A stretch of 64,000 nucleotides of DNA from Amoebidium appalachense (taxonomy: Eukaryota; Ichthyosporea). How positions within the stretch are numbered: position 1 is the first letter of the stretch; each line of letters starts with the position of its first letter. Below, piece after piece: positions 48,657-57,594 of the stretch. The stretch spans positions 186,001-250,000 of the forward strand of contig CAVNZM010000004.1 of NCBI GenBank assembly GCA_963693365.1. The letters run 5' to 3'. Under the pieces are notes generated by a model. That model made no database searches. It saw only the letters and a program-made list of their open reading frames with translations, and was not told the DNA's origin. Position numbers and translations under genes: made by a program.

Positions 48657-50020
48657 CTACACAACAGCCGAATTTTTCGACATATGGGTGGTTCCCTGGG
48701 ACAGTTTCGGATGGGTTCCCGCGCGGGGTGGGGGGGGGGAGGGGATTGCGTCCATTCTGTGACCGATATATGCAAAAGAGTTTATATCCCTGCTGCACCG
48801 ATGCCAGCAGGCTTGACGCAGCAGAAGTCCGGCGCGCACGGCATCGACGTGGCCCTGCGCCGCTTGCACCGCAGCACCCCCGCCGGTCTTGGGGTCCGGT
48901 CGGTAGAGGTTGCAGCCCACATTCTGCGGCACGCGGCACCACCGTGCGGCACAGCCACCCGCACCCCACCCCCGGCACCGGCACCTGCGAGCACACGGGC
49001 GCTGCGGCGGCCGTCTGCGCAATGAGCCGTGTGCATCTGGATGGTTGGGTGAGGGTGGGCGTCGGGGTGGTTGGCGCCGGCGTCGGGGGGGCCGTCACGG
49101 TCACGTAGCTGGGGCGGCGGCGGCGGCGGCTTGTGCAAGTAGGGCAACGAGCACGTACATTACCGTGTGCATGGATAATAGTTGTGGGCGCAGGGGTGTT
49201 CTTCAGGAAGGTTGATGCCGCGGCCGCGGAACACTGATGACGAGGTCCGCGCCCACCGCATCCCAGCAGGCCACCGGCAGTCACACGGAACAGCCGCGCC
49301 ACGCGTGAGCGCGGGGGACACCCGCAAGCGCCAGCGGACGGGCAGAGCAGGCGCGTGGGGCCCACGGCCACGACCGCCGCCGCGGCCCCACGCCAGACCG
49401 GCCGAGACAGGGGCGCCACCGGACACAAACGAGATGGGACGGCGGCGGACCGCGCAGCCACACGGACCCGAACGAGGAAGGTCCGGAGAGCGAGTTCCAG
49501 CAGCCGACACCACCGGGCCCCCCGACACAGCCCCTGCACACGAGCCCCCCGCCACAATGACCCGGACGAGCAGACGCGGCGCGCCCCGACAGACTCAGTG
49601 CAGCACTCGGCTGGGGGAACTGGGGACCGAGCCAGTCTCTTGGGCCCCTCGGGGTGCCGGCGGCATCCACGCCACACTGCACGCAGAAAGCGTTGGCTGA
49701 GGCGCCGGCCGCCGAGCCGACCGCGCCCACCCCAGGCGGGCGCGAGACCGGAACAAGGGACCCAGCGAAAGAAAAAGAACCGGGAGTGAGGAAGCCCCAC
49801 CGCACACAGCCACACAACCACAATAGGAGCGGGGGGAGGGGTTCCTGCGCGGGGCTGGGGGGGGCTGGGGGGGGCTGGGGGTGGCTGGGGGGAGCTTGTG
49901 AAACTCGTGTGCGCGTGTGCGTTGTGTGCCTCGTGTGCCTCGCAGGCCTCGCGCGCGCGTGGGTGTGCGTGTGTGTTGTGTGCGCGTGTGCGTTGTGTGC
50001 CTCGCGCGCTTGCATCCAGT
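48657..50020. other. GC-rich intergenic region, low-complexity open frames not called
   Basis: Very GC-rich and open on both strands by composition. 49820-50020 is the GGGGCTGGGGGTGGCTGG / GCCTCGCGCGC repeat family. Long frames such as 48481-50031 (minus) are Arg/Pro/Ala-rich and lack conserved features. A TATA-like sequence near 48780 (minus strand) may serve the 48656 gene. Confidence 0.55.
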
Positions 50021-50534
50021 GCAAAGTCCATTATTTGTTTACTTTATTACTCAGGCAGAACAACCCGGTTTGCCACGCGGTATGCTTGCAAGAGGTTGTC
50101 GATGGTGCCTGGTGGGGTAGGGCCGACCCCAGAATACAAAAGGTCCAACGTGGAAGCGAAAAATTTTCAGTTTGAGTTCCGGTGCAAGGGAAGACCACTG
50201 CATCGTGCAATCAACATACACAGCGGTTTACAGGCGTGTCAGGAACGAGCAGACTGTGTACGAGCTGGCATGTCCGAGGATTTTGGTTTGGGACCTGCTT
50301 GCTCTCCGACATTTCATTGGCTGCTGAAACTGTGCACTGGCATTGTATGACCGCGCCGCGATCTGATTGGACCATTAAAATGGGGCATCCATCGACTGCT
50401 CATGGTGGCGCTCGCGGGCTCGCGGGCAGGTGCCCGTGTGCCGGTGTGCCCGTGTGCACGTGTGCCCGCGTGCCTCGCGCGCTGGGTGGGTGTGTGTGTC
50501 GTGTTCGCGTGTGCCTTATGTGACTTGTGTCCTG

Positions 50535-50905
50535 TCATCTTGACATCTTGGTGTATCCGGTTCTGGGCCTAGGTTTTCCATGTCATAATTGTGTGCACTG
50601 GATCTGGGTGATCGTGTAAGGGTCTGATTCGCTTATTGTCATCTTGACATCTTGGTGTATCCGGTTCTGGGCCTAGGTTTTCCATGTCATAAAGGTATGA
50701 CTCGCTTATTCATCTTGATCACACCAATTCAAAGCATCATGCCAATGCCGGGCACAGCCTATGTTCGCATACGCGTTTCGACCCTTTCACTTTTTTCCTA
50801 ATCATTAACATTTATCATTCTAGCACACTGAATACATTCAATTCCATGCACATCTTGGTGTATTCGGTTCTTGGGCCTATTAGGTTTTCCATGTCATAGT
50901 TGTGT
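50535..50905 (+). repeat. Three copies of a ~50-base repeat (CATCTTGGTGTATCCGGTTC)
   Basis: CTTGACATCTTGGTGTATCC..GGGCCTAGGTTTTCCATGTCATA occurs at about 50540-50589 and 50643-50692, and a diverged copy at 50848-50900. The whole stretch 50020-51060 is AT-rich and gene-free and contains the promoter of the next gene. Confidence 0.75.
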
Positions 50906-51068
50906 GGACACAATGTCTTTGATGTAGCAACTCCTGGAAAAACACACATACGCTTCCAAAACAATCCAGAATACTATTCTGCCTGTTAGGGACACAGAAA
51001 TCGCTGGTGTGATCCTGTTTGGGGAGGTCCTAGAGCTGGTTGTGTTTATTTATTTGGGGTCTGCAGAT

Positions 51069-51797
51069 ATGAACCGGCCGGTGGAAAAGAGGGTGCTGTC
51101 CAACCCCGAGGAACTGCAAGCCTTTGTCAACGACCCAACGTGGTTTCATCCCGCCGCGCTCGTTGCGGGTGGGGTCGAGACCCGAGCACTGGGTGTAGTC
51201 CGCATCGTCTACCCAGAGCCGCCCGACTTTGCGGACGAATTCGGCACCATTCGCAGGGGCAGGAGGTCGGTGCTGACTGCCCCACTCAGGTTTGTGTGCA
51301 AGCACACGGACTTCTCCGATTCCTGGTATGACCCTCCGCGGGTGACGGCCGACGGCCGCGCAACGGGCTTCTGGGGGTTTGTTATTGATGCGGGGGGTGA
51401 CTGGGTTGATGACAAGCTGCTCATGGTGACGTACAGCGCTGCACTGAATGTCTTTCAGTGGATGGTGGTCTTTAACCATCCGCCGGATTGGGTAGAAGTC
51501 ATGCCCTACTACACAGAGACCCCCACCTTGATCTTTGAGCGCCCGCTCCCCGGTGTCCCCACACTCGCACAGACAGTGTCCGTTGGGCTCATCCGAAACA
51601 TGGCAGCCGAGCCCCATGTGCACAGCCGCTTCGGGATCCACAGAGGCTTATCGGCCGGGCTGGAGCAGTTGCTGTCCCATGAGGCCATCCAGACCATGCT
51701 AGGCTTCGGCAACACGCTCTACGGGCTGCTCGGCATCACCCCCGAGGGGGCTGCGTACATGGGCACCACCGACTGGCCCATCGACTACAGCGAGTGA
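51069..51797 (+). CDS. Hypothetical protein (242 aa)
   Basis: Not recognised. Starts MNRPVEKRVLSNPEELQAF. Mixed alpha/beta, Trp- and Pro-rich (WMVVFNHPPDWVEVMPYY), no membrane span or enzyme motif. The frame is intact with GC-ending codons like its viral neighbours. It stands alone between two repeat-rich spacers at the right rim of the viral region. Confidence 0.58.
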   Translation: MNRPVEKRVLSNPEELQAFVNDPTWFHPAALVAGGVETRALGVVRIVYPEPPDFADEFGTIRRGRRSVLTAPLRFVCKHTDFSDSWYDPPRVTADGRATGFWGFVIDAGGDWVDDKLLMVTYSAALNVFQWMVVFNHPPDWVEVMPYYTETPTLIFERPLPGVPTLAQTVSVGLIRNMAAEPHVHSRFGIHRGLSAGLEQLLSHEAIQTMLGFGNTLYGLLGITPEGAAYMGTTDWPIDYSE

Positions 51798-51799
51798 GG

Positions 51800-52240
51800 C
51801 CCTGCGCGTGGGGGGCTGTGGGGGGCTGGGGGGGGCTGGGGGTGGGTGGGGGGGGGTGCCTTGTGAGCGCGTGAGCGCGTGTGCCTCGCGCGCGGATAAA
51901 TTGGCTATTCACGCGCTTGTGCGCGCGCACGGGGCCTGGGGGGCTGGGGGTTCGTGTGCCCCTTTATACCTGCACACCGCTTGACGTTGCCCATTGACAA
52001 TCACACCTCGCACCGACCTGGTCAGTGCGGCGTGGGGGGCTGGGGGGGCTGGGGGGGGCTGGGCGGGGCTGGGGGTGGCTGGGGGTGCCTCGTCTGCCTC
52101 GCGTGCCTCGCATGCCTCGCGCGCAGAACGGCTGTGTGTGGTGTGTGTGCGTGTGCCCGTGTGCCTCGCCTGCCGCGCATGCCTCGCGTGCCTCGCGTGC
52201 CTCGCGCGCGTGGTGGTTGCATCGGGAGGGGCCCCGGTTA
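51800..52240. repeat. GC-rich intergenic repeats with period-9 CTCGCGTGC array
   Basis: GGGGGGCTGGGGGTGGCTGG blocks (51815-51850, 52030-52085) and GCCTCGCGTGCCTCGCATG units of 9 bases (52085-52130, 52165-52210). TTTATACCTGCACACC at 51963 looks like an inverted TATA box with no gene attached. Same family as at 15650, 49850, 52730 and 56040. Confidence 0.75.
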
Positions 52241-52253
52241 GTGCTCGTTCTCT

Positions 52254-52640
52254 TTATTCTTCCCGGGCTTCTCGCCGGGAGGGGCCGCTGTGAGGCCCAA
52301 ACAGCCCGTACAGGATGTCCTCCTCGCACGTCACCAGGATCTCGTGCTTGTCCATGATCTTCATCGCGTGCTCGATGGTTTCGGCGGGCAGGGGGGCCGT
52401 GGACAAACAGGTGCACGCGCATGTCTTTGTCGGGGTGGAAGTGGTGGTTGGCCAGCACGTTCGCCATGGCGGTCTTCCATCGGCCAGCTGCTCGACCTGG
52501 ACGATCTGGTCGTTCGTCAGCACGTCGATGCGCCCGACCTTGGTGAGCGTCCCCTCGACACCTTTCAACCGGTCGGCCAGCTCGTTATGACCATGGCCCG
52601 TTCGATCTCATCCTCGGTGTCCGTCATCACATACCGCACA
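52254..52640 (-). pseudogene. PD-(D/E)XK nuclease-like family, copy 4, decayed
   Basis: Recognisable parts lie in two or three frames on the minus strand: LKGVEGTLTKVGRIDVLTND, then IVQVEQLADG where other copies have IIEVKRAS, then NVLANHHFHPDKDMRVHLF in another frame, then HEILVTCEEDILYGLFGP. The Glu-x-Lys motif is lost and at least two frameshifts are present. No C-terminal extension. Confidence 0.68.
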
Positions 52641-53278
52641 CATAATATTCGCGTGCCGCCCGTAGGCGGGTTACCCATTGACAATCACACATCGCACCGA
52701 GCCGACCTTGTAGGGGCGTTCGACCTTGTCAGTGCGTGGGGGGCTGGGGGTGGCTGGGCGGGCCTGGGGGGGCTGGGGTGCCCGTGTGCGCGGGTGCCTC
52801 GCACGCCTCGCATGCCTCGCATGCCTCGCGCGCGCGGTGGTTCCGGTGGTTCCTTTATTGGTTCCTCGTGTGTCCCCCACAGCCACCCCCAGCCACCCAG
52901 GGCCCCCGGGGGGGGGGGAGGGGGGGTGCGATAACATCAATGCCTGGATTTCTGATTTCCAAGATTCTAAGCCGTTATACTGTTTTCGACCACCACGGTG
53001 TAGAGTCTGTAACCGTGTAGAGGGAAGTTTCAACTCCGTCCCAAAATGGAAAATCGCCATAGCAACGCCACCCAGCAACCAATCAGAGCCCTCCAAACCT
53101 CCCCTCCCCGCCAATTTATTTCTCTATTTACACCCTCTACAAATAAGAAAGTATGTTACAAAAGTTACAATGGTTGATTTAGGAAAATTACTGTGTTTTG
53201 ATTGGTTGGTTTCTCTATCTACATAACGTTACGGTAACGTTACCCCTCTACAGAGCAAGTTACATAGAACAAATACAG
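52641..53278. other. Gene-free rim sequence
   Basis: 52730-52910 is again the GGGGCTGGGGGTGGCTGG / GCCTCGCATGCC repeat followed by CAGCCACCCCCAGCCACCC in the opposite sense. 52920-53278 is AT-richer with CCAAT boxes (53090, 53200) and TAACGTTACGGTAACGTTAC (53222-53245), a small palindromic repeat. Nothing coding seen. Confidence 0.55.
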
Positions 53279-54772
53279 TCACACACCCACGAGTGTTCGG
53301 TCAAGGGTGTAGCAGCGAGTTATCCCCGAAGCAGATTTGCAGTCCTCGGCACCATAGGCGATCGCATTCACCCTCGTACTCTTGACCTCCCCCAAAATGG
53401 CAGTGACGGCCATTCCAAAGTCTCGTTGTGTGGGTCTTCTGGACTTGTCGGTTGTGTTTCTCTCCCACCACAACTGGAAAAGATGAAAAAGCGTTGTTGA
53501 TGTAACACGCGCTCCGTCCTCAAACATCTGCATATCTTCAAACCCGTTCTCACGTTTCAATAAATCTCGTAGAAACTGCAACTCCAGTGGCCCACTCATA
53601 TCCTGGAGCTTCCGCTTCAAGGCGGTCATCGGTGGAAGCACCCGGTTTGGGTCTTTGATGTGGATCCTCATAAGCCAGTGGTACAGGGTTTTCAGTACAG
53701 ACACACTACTATAGCAATGCACGAGGTTACGAAAGTATACCTCATCACCAACACGCCTGTCAGATACCTCCATGCACGCATAGCGTCTGTCTGTCCGGCT
53801 TACAGGGAGTGGATGCTGTTCATTGGACATCAGGATCCAGCGCTCACATGACCTGACCTTGACTGCATCGATGCCCTTGGACTCGTAGGTCATGGTGTCG
53901 TCGGTAATGAGGGTCTTCAGATGGTTGGGGGTACGATGGCTTTTTCCATAGGTTACCTCGTTGCACACTACGAGCAACTTGAACGTGATTCCGACATTGA
54001 AGCGAGAAGAAAGGCGATCCTCGGTTTCCACAACACCGACCAGCTCTTCACCCAGCAGATTCGTGATGATTTTCACAAACACGTTCTTGCCGGTACCCTC
54101 AATGCTACGCATCAGCCATGCAGACTCTGGCTTTTGGGCTGGGTACTGAAACATGTGCCCCAGCCACTCGATGACATAATGGAACAGGATTTCGTCCCCT
54201 GCACAAATGACATCCCTTGCATGCTCAAGGAAAGGCTGGAGCACCGACTCATCCACAACAAATCCCGGCTCGTATACAAACCGGAATCCCGGAAAGCTGT
54301 TGAAGGCGCGGTTGTGGCAGTCGGTGTACATGGGGTTGCGCTGGCCCGTTTTGGGGTCGGGGTCGCTAGGGTCAAACACGATACCCCTGTAGTACACCAG
54401 TATTCCGCGCATGTCGGTAACATAATTGGCTCCCTTGTATTCGGGCTTCTTTCCAACGCCATCCCCTGGCAGTGTGAAGGAGTATTTCGACAACATGTCC
54501 ACAACCTTCTCCTTTGGCTTGATCTGATGGATGAATCGGCCATCCTCGAAGTGCTTGACGATGTACACCTGGTCTTTGTTTGAGTATGCGACCAGTGTGC
54601 GCAGGAACGTGTAAACTTGGTCCATACTTTCCCATTTGTAGTCTGCCACCTCATGCGGAGGCAACCAGTTGTTGTAGTTCCCTGTGAGCCGCTCGAAATC
54701 GTCAAATGCCACACGGAGCCTTTCCCTCTTCTCGATACGGTCAATGTCCATCTTTGAGCGAATGACATCCAT
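53279..54772 (-). CDS. D5-like superfamily 3 helicase B
   Basis: About 497 residues, paralogue of helicase A throughout its length. P-loop MRSIEGTGKN, Walker B strand LLVVCNEV (the usual Asp is Asn), then LKTLITDD, KGIDAVKVRS, LMSNEQ and DRR. The C-terminal domain (LQFLRDLLKRENG onward) is of the shared helicase/nuclease type. The Asn for Asp change in Walker B suggests weakened ATPase activity. The ATG at 54772 lies 53 bases after the TATA box. Intact frame. Its orientation is opposite to helicase A, so the two helicases point towards the core from both rims. Confidence 0.83.
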   Translation of the reverse strand: MDVIRSKMDIDRIEKRERLRVAFDDFERLTGNYNNWLPPHEVADYKWESMDQVYTFLRTLVAYSNKDQVYIVKHFEDGRFIHQIKPKEKVVDMLSKYSFTLPGDGVGKKPEYKGANYVTDMRGILVYYRGIVFDPSDPDPKTGQRNPMYTDCHNRAFNSFPGFRFVYEPGFVVDESVLQPFLEHARDVICAGDEILFHYVIEWLGHMFQYPAQKPESAWLMRSIEGTGKNVFVKIITNLLGEELVGVVETEDRLSSRFNVGITFKLLVVCNEVTYGKSHRTPNHLKTLITDDTMTYESKGIDAVKVRSCERWILMSNEQHPLPVSRTDRRYACMEVSDRRVGDEVYFRNLVHCYSSVSVLKTLYHWLMRIHIKDPNRVLPPMTALKRKLQDMSGPLELQFLRDLLKRENGFEDMQMFEDGARVTSTTLFHLFQLWWERNTTDKSRRPTQRDFGMAVTAILGEVKSTRVNAIAYGAEDCKSASGITRCYTLDRTLVGV

Positions 54773-54824
54773 TGTGGTAGTGAAGGGGATAGATAATATT
54801 TGACGGTCTGAGGTCTGGCAAGCG

Positions 54825-54832
54825 CTTTTATA
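54825..54832 (-). promoter_or_regulatory. TATA box of helicase B, containing the stop codon of the zinc-finger gene
   Basis: Minus strand CGAAGGTATAAAAGCGC. The TAA in the box is the stop codon of the C2H2 gene upstream, the same arrangement as at 32320. Confidence 0.8.
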
Positions 54833-55283
54833 CCTTCGGGCTGGGCACAAGACTGGGGTGTTCAGTCTCGACGTGCCTGTTCAGGGTTGTAGACCAGGCA
54901 AATGCAGCCTGGCACTGGTCGAAGGGGCATGTAAAACGCCCGCTTGCGCGCCGGGGCCGTCTCGGCAGCTGACACCCTTCATGAGCTGTTCGTCGGTGAA
55001 CCCACAAACCCGCAGGATAGACGTAAGTGGCTGGACAGTCTGGGCATTGATAGGGTCGGCTGCCAGAGTGTGTGCGCTGGTGCAGTTTCATGTGGTCGCT
55101 GCGGGCAAAGCTTGCAAAGCAGCCGGGTTGTGGACAGGCATATGCGCCGGTGCTATTATTCTTGTGGGTATTTTCGTGTCTTTTTAGATTTGCCTTGAAT
55201 GTGAACATTGCTGAACACAGTGTGCAAGCGTGGCGCTTCGGGTTAGGGGGTGTCTCTATGGTTGGCGTGTATTGGAGGTCCAT
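54828..55283 (-). CDS. Four-finger C2H2 zinc-finger protein (151 aa)
   Basis: Four C2H2 fingers in a row: CTLCSAMFTFKANLKRHENTH, CPQPGCFASFARSDHMKLHQ.TH, CPDCPATYVYPAGLWVHRR.AH and CPFDQCQAAFAWSTTLNRHVETEH. A sequence-specific DNA-binding protein, probably a transcription regulator. The start at 55283 (MDLQYTPTIE) lies 38 bases after a TTATATAA box that it shares with the divergent nuclease gene. All zinc ligands are present. It may have been taken from a host. Confidence 0.85.
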   Translation of the reverse strand: MDLQYTPTIETPPNPKRHACTLCSAMFTFKANLKRHENTHKNNSTGAYACPQPGCFASFARSDHMKLHQRTHSGSRPYQCPDCPATYVYPAGLWVHRRTAHEGCQLPRRPRRASGRFTCPFDQCQAAFAWSTTLNRHVETEHPSLVPSPKV

Positions 55284-55320
55284 TACTGCTAAGTGGCAAG
55301 AAAAGAAACATGATAACGCT

Positions 55321-55328
55321 TTATATAA
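55321..55328. promoter_or_regulatory. Palindromic TTATATAA box shared by divergent genes
   Basis: TTATATAA is its own reverse complement and lies 38 bases before the zinc-finger ATG (minus strand, 55283) and 48 bases before the nuclease ATG (plus strand, 55377), so it could drive both. Confidence 0.5.
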
Positions 55329-55376
55329 CCCCTGGTCTTCTTCGTCGGCCACTGATTTTTTCTGTGACCTACAACG

Positions 55377-55792
55377 ATGGCCACCTACAACGAGGCGTTC
55401 GTCAGAGACAGATTGGCACGGATCGAGGGGGGAAACGCGAAGTGGTGACCCCTGCCGGCCGGATCGACCTGCTCACAGACACGGACATCATCGAGGTCAA
55501 GCGCGCACCGCAGTGGAAGGCCGCTATGGGACAGGTGCTGGCGTACATGAAGTACTACCCCAGCCACCGACCGCGGGTCCATCTGTTTGACTACGCACCA
55601 GCGGATGTGTACAAAACAGCAATCGAAACAATGACATCCTTCAACGTACTAGTGACATTGGAACCTGATACGATGCAGCTCGTGTGGGGCAAACGACCAA
55701 CACCCCCCAGACCACAGCCTGATTCTATTCCAGCGGAGGTACAGTTCTTGAAGGACATGGCAAACGGATACGGTGTTACAGTACCGCAATAG
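55377..55792 (+). pseudogene. PD-(D/E)XK nuclease-like family, copy 5, one-base frameshift
   Basis: It starts ATYNEAFVRDRLARIEGG and then shifts frame at a run of six G (about 55427-55432). The next frame carries the intact centre, TPAGRIDLLTDTDIIEVKRA and WKAAMGQVLAY, and continues to VQFLKDMANGYGV, where it stops at the beginning of the helicase-type C-terminal domain. A single base missing from the G run explains the break, so a sequencing error is a real alternative. The C-terminal truncation is separate. Confidence 0.72.
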
Positions 55793-56035
55793 TGGAAGGG
55801 GAGATGTGGGTACGACTGGAGGGATGTTGGAGCTGATGCGCACCTGGGCAAGCGAAGGGGGAGGGAAGAACCGGGGGGATAAGAGGTGGGTCAGCCCAGG
55901 AGGTTTGGGATCGTGCCTCGGCGTCGGGCAGGTGAAGATAGGGAACCCCACACGGAAAGAAAATGGCGACCATTTCAACAAAGGCAAGGTCTTGGACTTT
56001 GATGCCAAGTTGTCTGGTCAATGATCAATAAAATG

Positions 56036-56115
56036 ACCCCGCCGGGGGTTGGCATGCGAGGCTTGGGAGGCATGCGAGGCTTGGGTGGCATGCGAGGCTT
56101 GGGGGGCACGAGAGG
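56036..56115 (+). repeat. Short tandem GGCATGCGAGGCTTGGG repeat
   Basis: Four units of (T/G)GGCATGCGAGGCTTGGG(A/T/G)G directly upstream of nuclease copy 6, related to the period-9 GC-rich repeats of the rim. Confidence 0.7.
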
Positions 56116-56144
56116 CCCGCGTTTTTTTCTGCGCACTGTATAGG

Positions 56145-56501
56145 ATGTCTGCGGTAGGCTACGACGAGGCGTTCGTGCGCGAGCGACTGGCCGAGCTCGA
56201 GGACGGGGTGTGCGGGGTGCCCACACGGGCCGGCCGGATCGACGTGCTGACGAGCACGCAGGTCATCGAGGTCCAGCGCGCGTCGCAGTGGAAGACGGCG
56301 ATCGGAAACGTGCTCGCATACAGCCACTACTACCCCGACCGCCAGCCGAGGATCCACCTGTTCGACTATGCGCCGGCAGACGTGTACAGGATTGCCGTGC
56401 AAACCATCACGTCGCTCAACATCACGCTTACAACCGAAGAGGACACGTTGCAGCTGATTTGGGGGGACGACGCGGGCAAAGACGTAAAAGACGAAAAATA
56501 A
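56145..56501 (+). CDS. PD-(D/E)XK nuclease-like family, copy 6, catalytic Lys changed to Gln
   Basis: 118 residues, only the nuclease domain: GYDEAFVRERLAELEDG, RAGRIDVLTSTQVIEVQRAS, WKTAIGNVLAYSHYYP, PRIHLFDYAPADVYRI. The Glu-x-Lys of the other copies is Glu-x-Gln here, and Gly-Gln-Val is Gly-Asn-Val. The frame is intact and codon use is normal. It may be an inactive binding version, or recently mutated. The stop runs into AAATAAATAAATAA, a possible polyadenylation signal. Start at the ATG 56145, following a repeat. Confidence 0.7.
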   Translation: MSAVGYDEAFVRERLAELEDGVCGVPTRAGRIDVLTSTQVIEVQRASQWKTAIGNVLAYSHYYPDRQPRIHLFDYAPADVYRIAVQTITSLNITLTTEEDTLQLIWGDDAGKDVKDEK

Positions 56502-56523
56502 ATAAATAAGCCACGGGCAAAAA

Positions 56524-56590
56524 GGTCAAAGCAGCGCAGAGTTTGCCAATATCCGGTCAAAGCTAGCGCAAAGTAGTGAACATTCAATAA
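56524..56590 (+). repeat. Repeat shared with 33542-33600
   Basis: GGTCAAAGCAGCGCAGAGTT ... CCAATATC.GGTCAAAGCTAGCGC, a diverged copy of the intergenic repeat in the core. It lies immediately before the GCGCCCGGTGATAGCGCTC repeat field. Confidence 0.75.
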
Positions 56591-56665
56591 AGCTAGCGCA
56601 CACGGTAATAGCGCTCATGACCCTACTCTCAAACAACACAGGTGCAAGCGCACGCATATCCCCCC

Positions 56666-56715
<50 letters not shown>

Positions 56716-56942
56716 GCGCCCGGTGATAGCGCTGATGACCCATCTCTCCAACATGCGCAAGCATTAGGCCCCCCCCCCCCCCCCCCCCCCACCCACCCAC
56801 CCCCCTACACACGCACAAACACAAAGCGCCCGGTGATAGCGCTCATGCCCCTTCTCTCACACAACACATGTGGAAGCGCCCGGTGATAGCGCTCATGAGC
56901 CTACACTCAAACATAACAGGTGCAACCACACGCATTGCCCCC

Positions 56943-56973
<31 letters not shown>

Positions 56974-57316
56974 ACCCCCCCCCACACACGTACAAACACA
57001 AAGCGCCCGGTGATAGCGCTCATGCCCCTTCTCTCACACAACACATGTGGAAGCGCCCGGTGATAGCGCTCATGAGCCTACACTCAAACATAACAGGTGC
57101 AACCACACGGATTGCCCCCACCCCCACCCCCCCCCCCCCCCACCCCACCCCCCCCCCCCCACCCCCCCCCCCCCCCCCCCCCCCCCCACACACGCACAAA
57201 CACAAAGCGCCCGGTGATAGCGCTCATGCCTCTTCTCTCACACAACACATGTGGAAACGCCCGGTGATAGCGCTCTTGCGCCTACACTCAAACATAACAG
57301 GTGCAAGCACACGCAT

Positions 57317-57363
<47 letters not shown>

Positions 57364-57540
57364 ACACACGCACAAACACAAAGCGCCCGGTAATAGCGCT
57401 CATGCCCCTTCTCTCAAACAACACATGTGGAAGCGCCCGGTGATAGCGCTCATGAGCCTACACTCAAACATAACAGGTGCAACCACACGCATTGCCCCCA
57501 CCCCCCCCCCCCCCCCCCCACCCCCCCCCCCCCCCCACCC

Positions 57541-57594
<54 letters not shown>

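Noticed and set aside
48481-50031. 516-residue minus-strand frame overlapping the start of the 503-aa gene
   Set aside because: Arg/Ala/Pro/His-rich composition from GC-rich sequence and tandem repeats, no start near a promoter, no motif; it overlaps a better gene in another frame.
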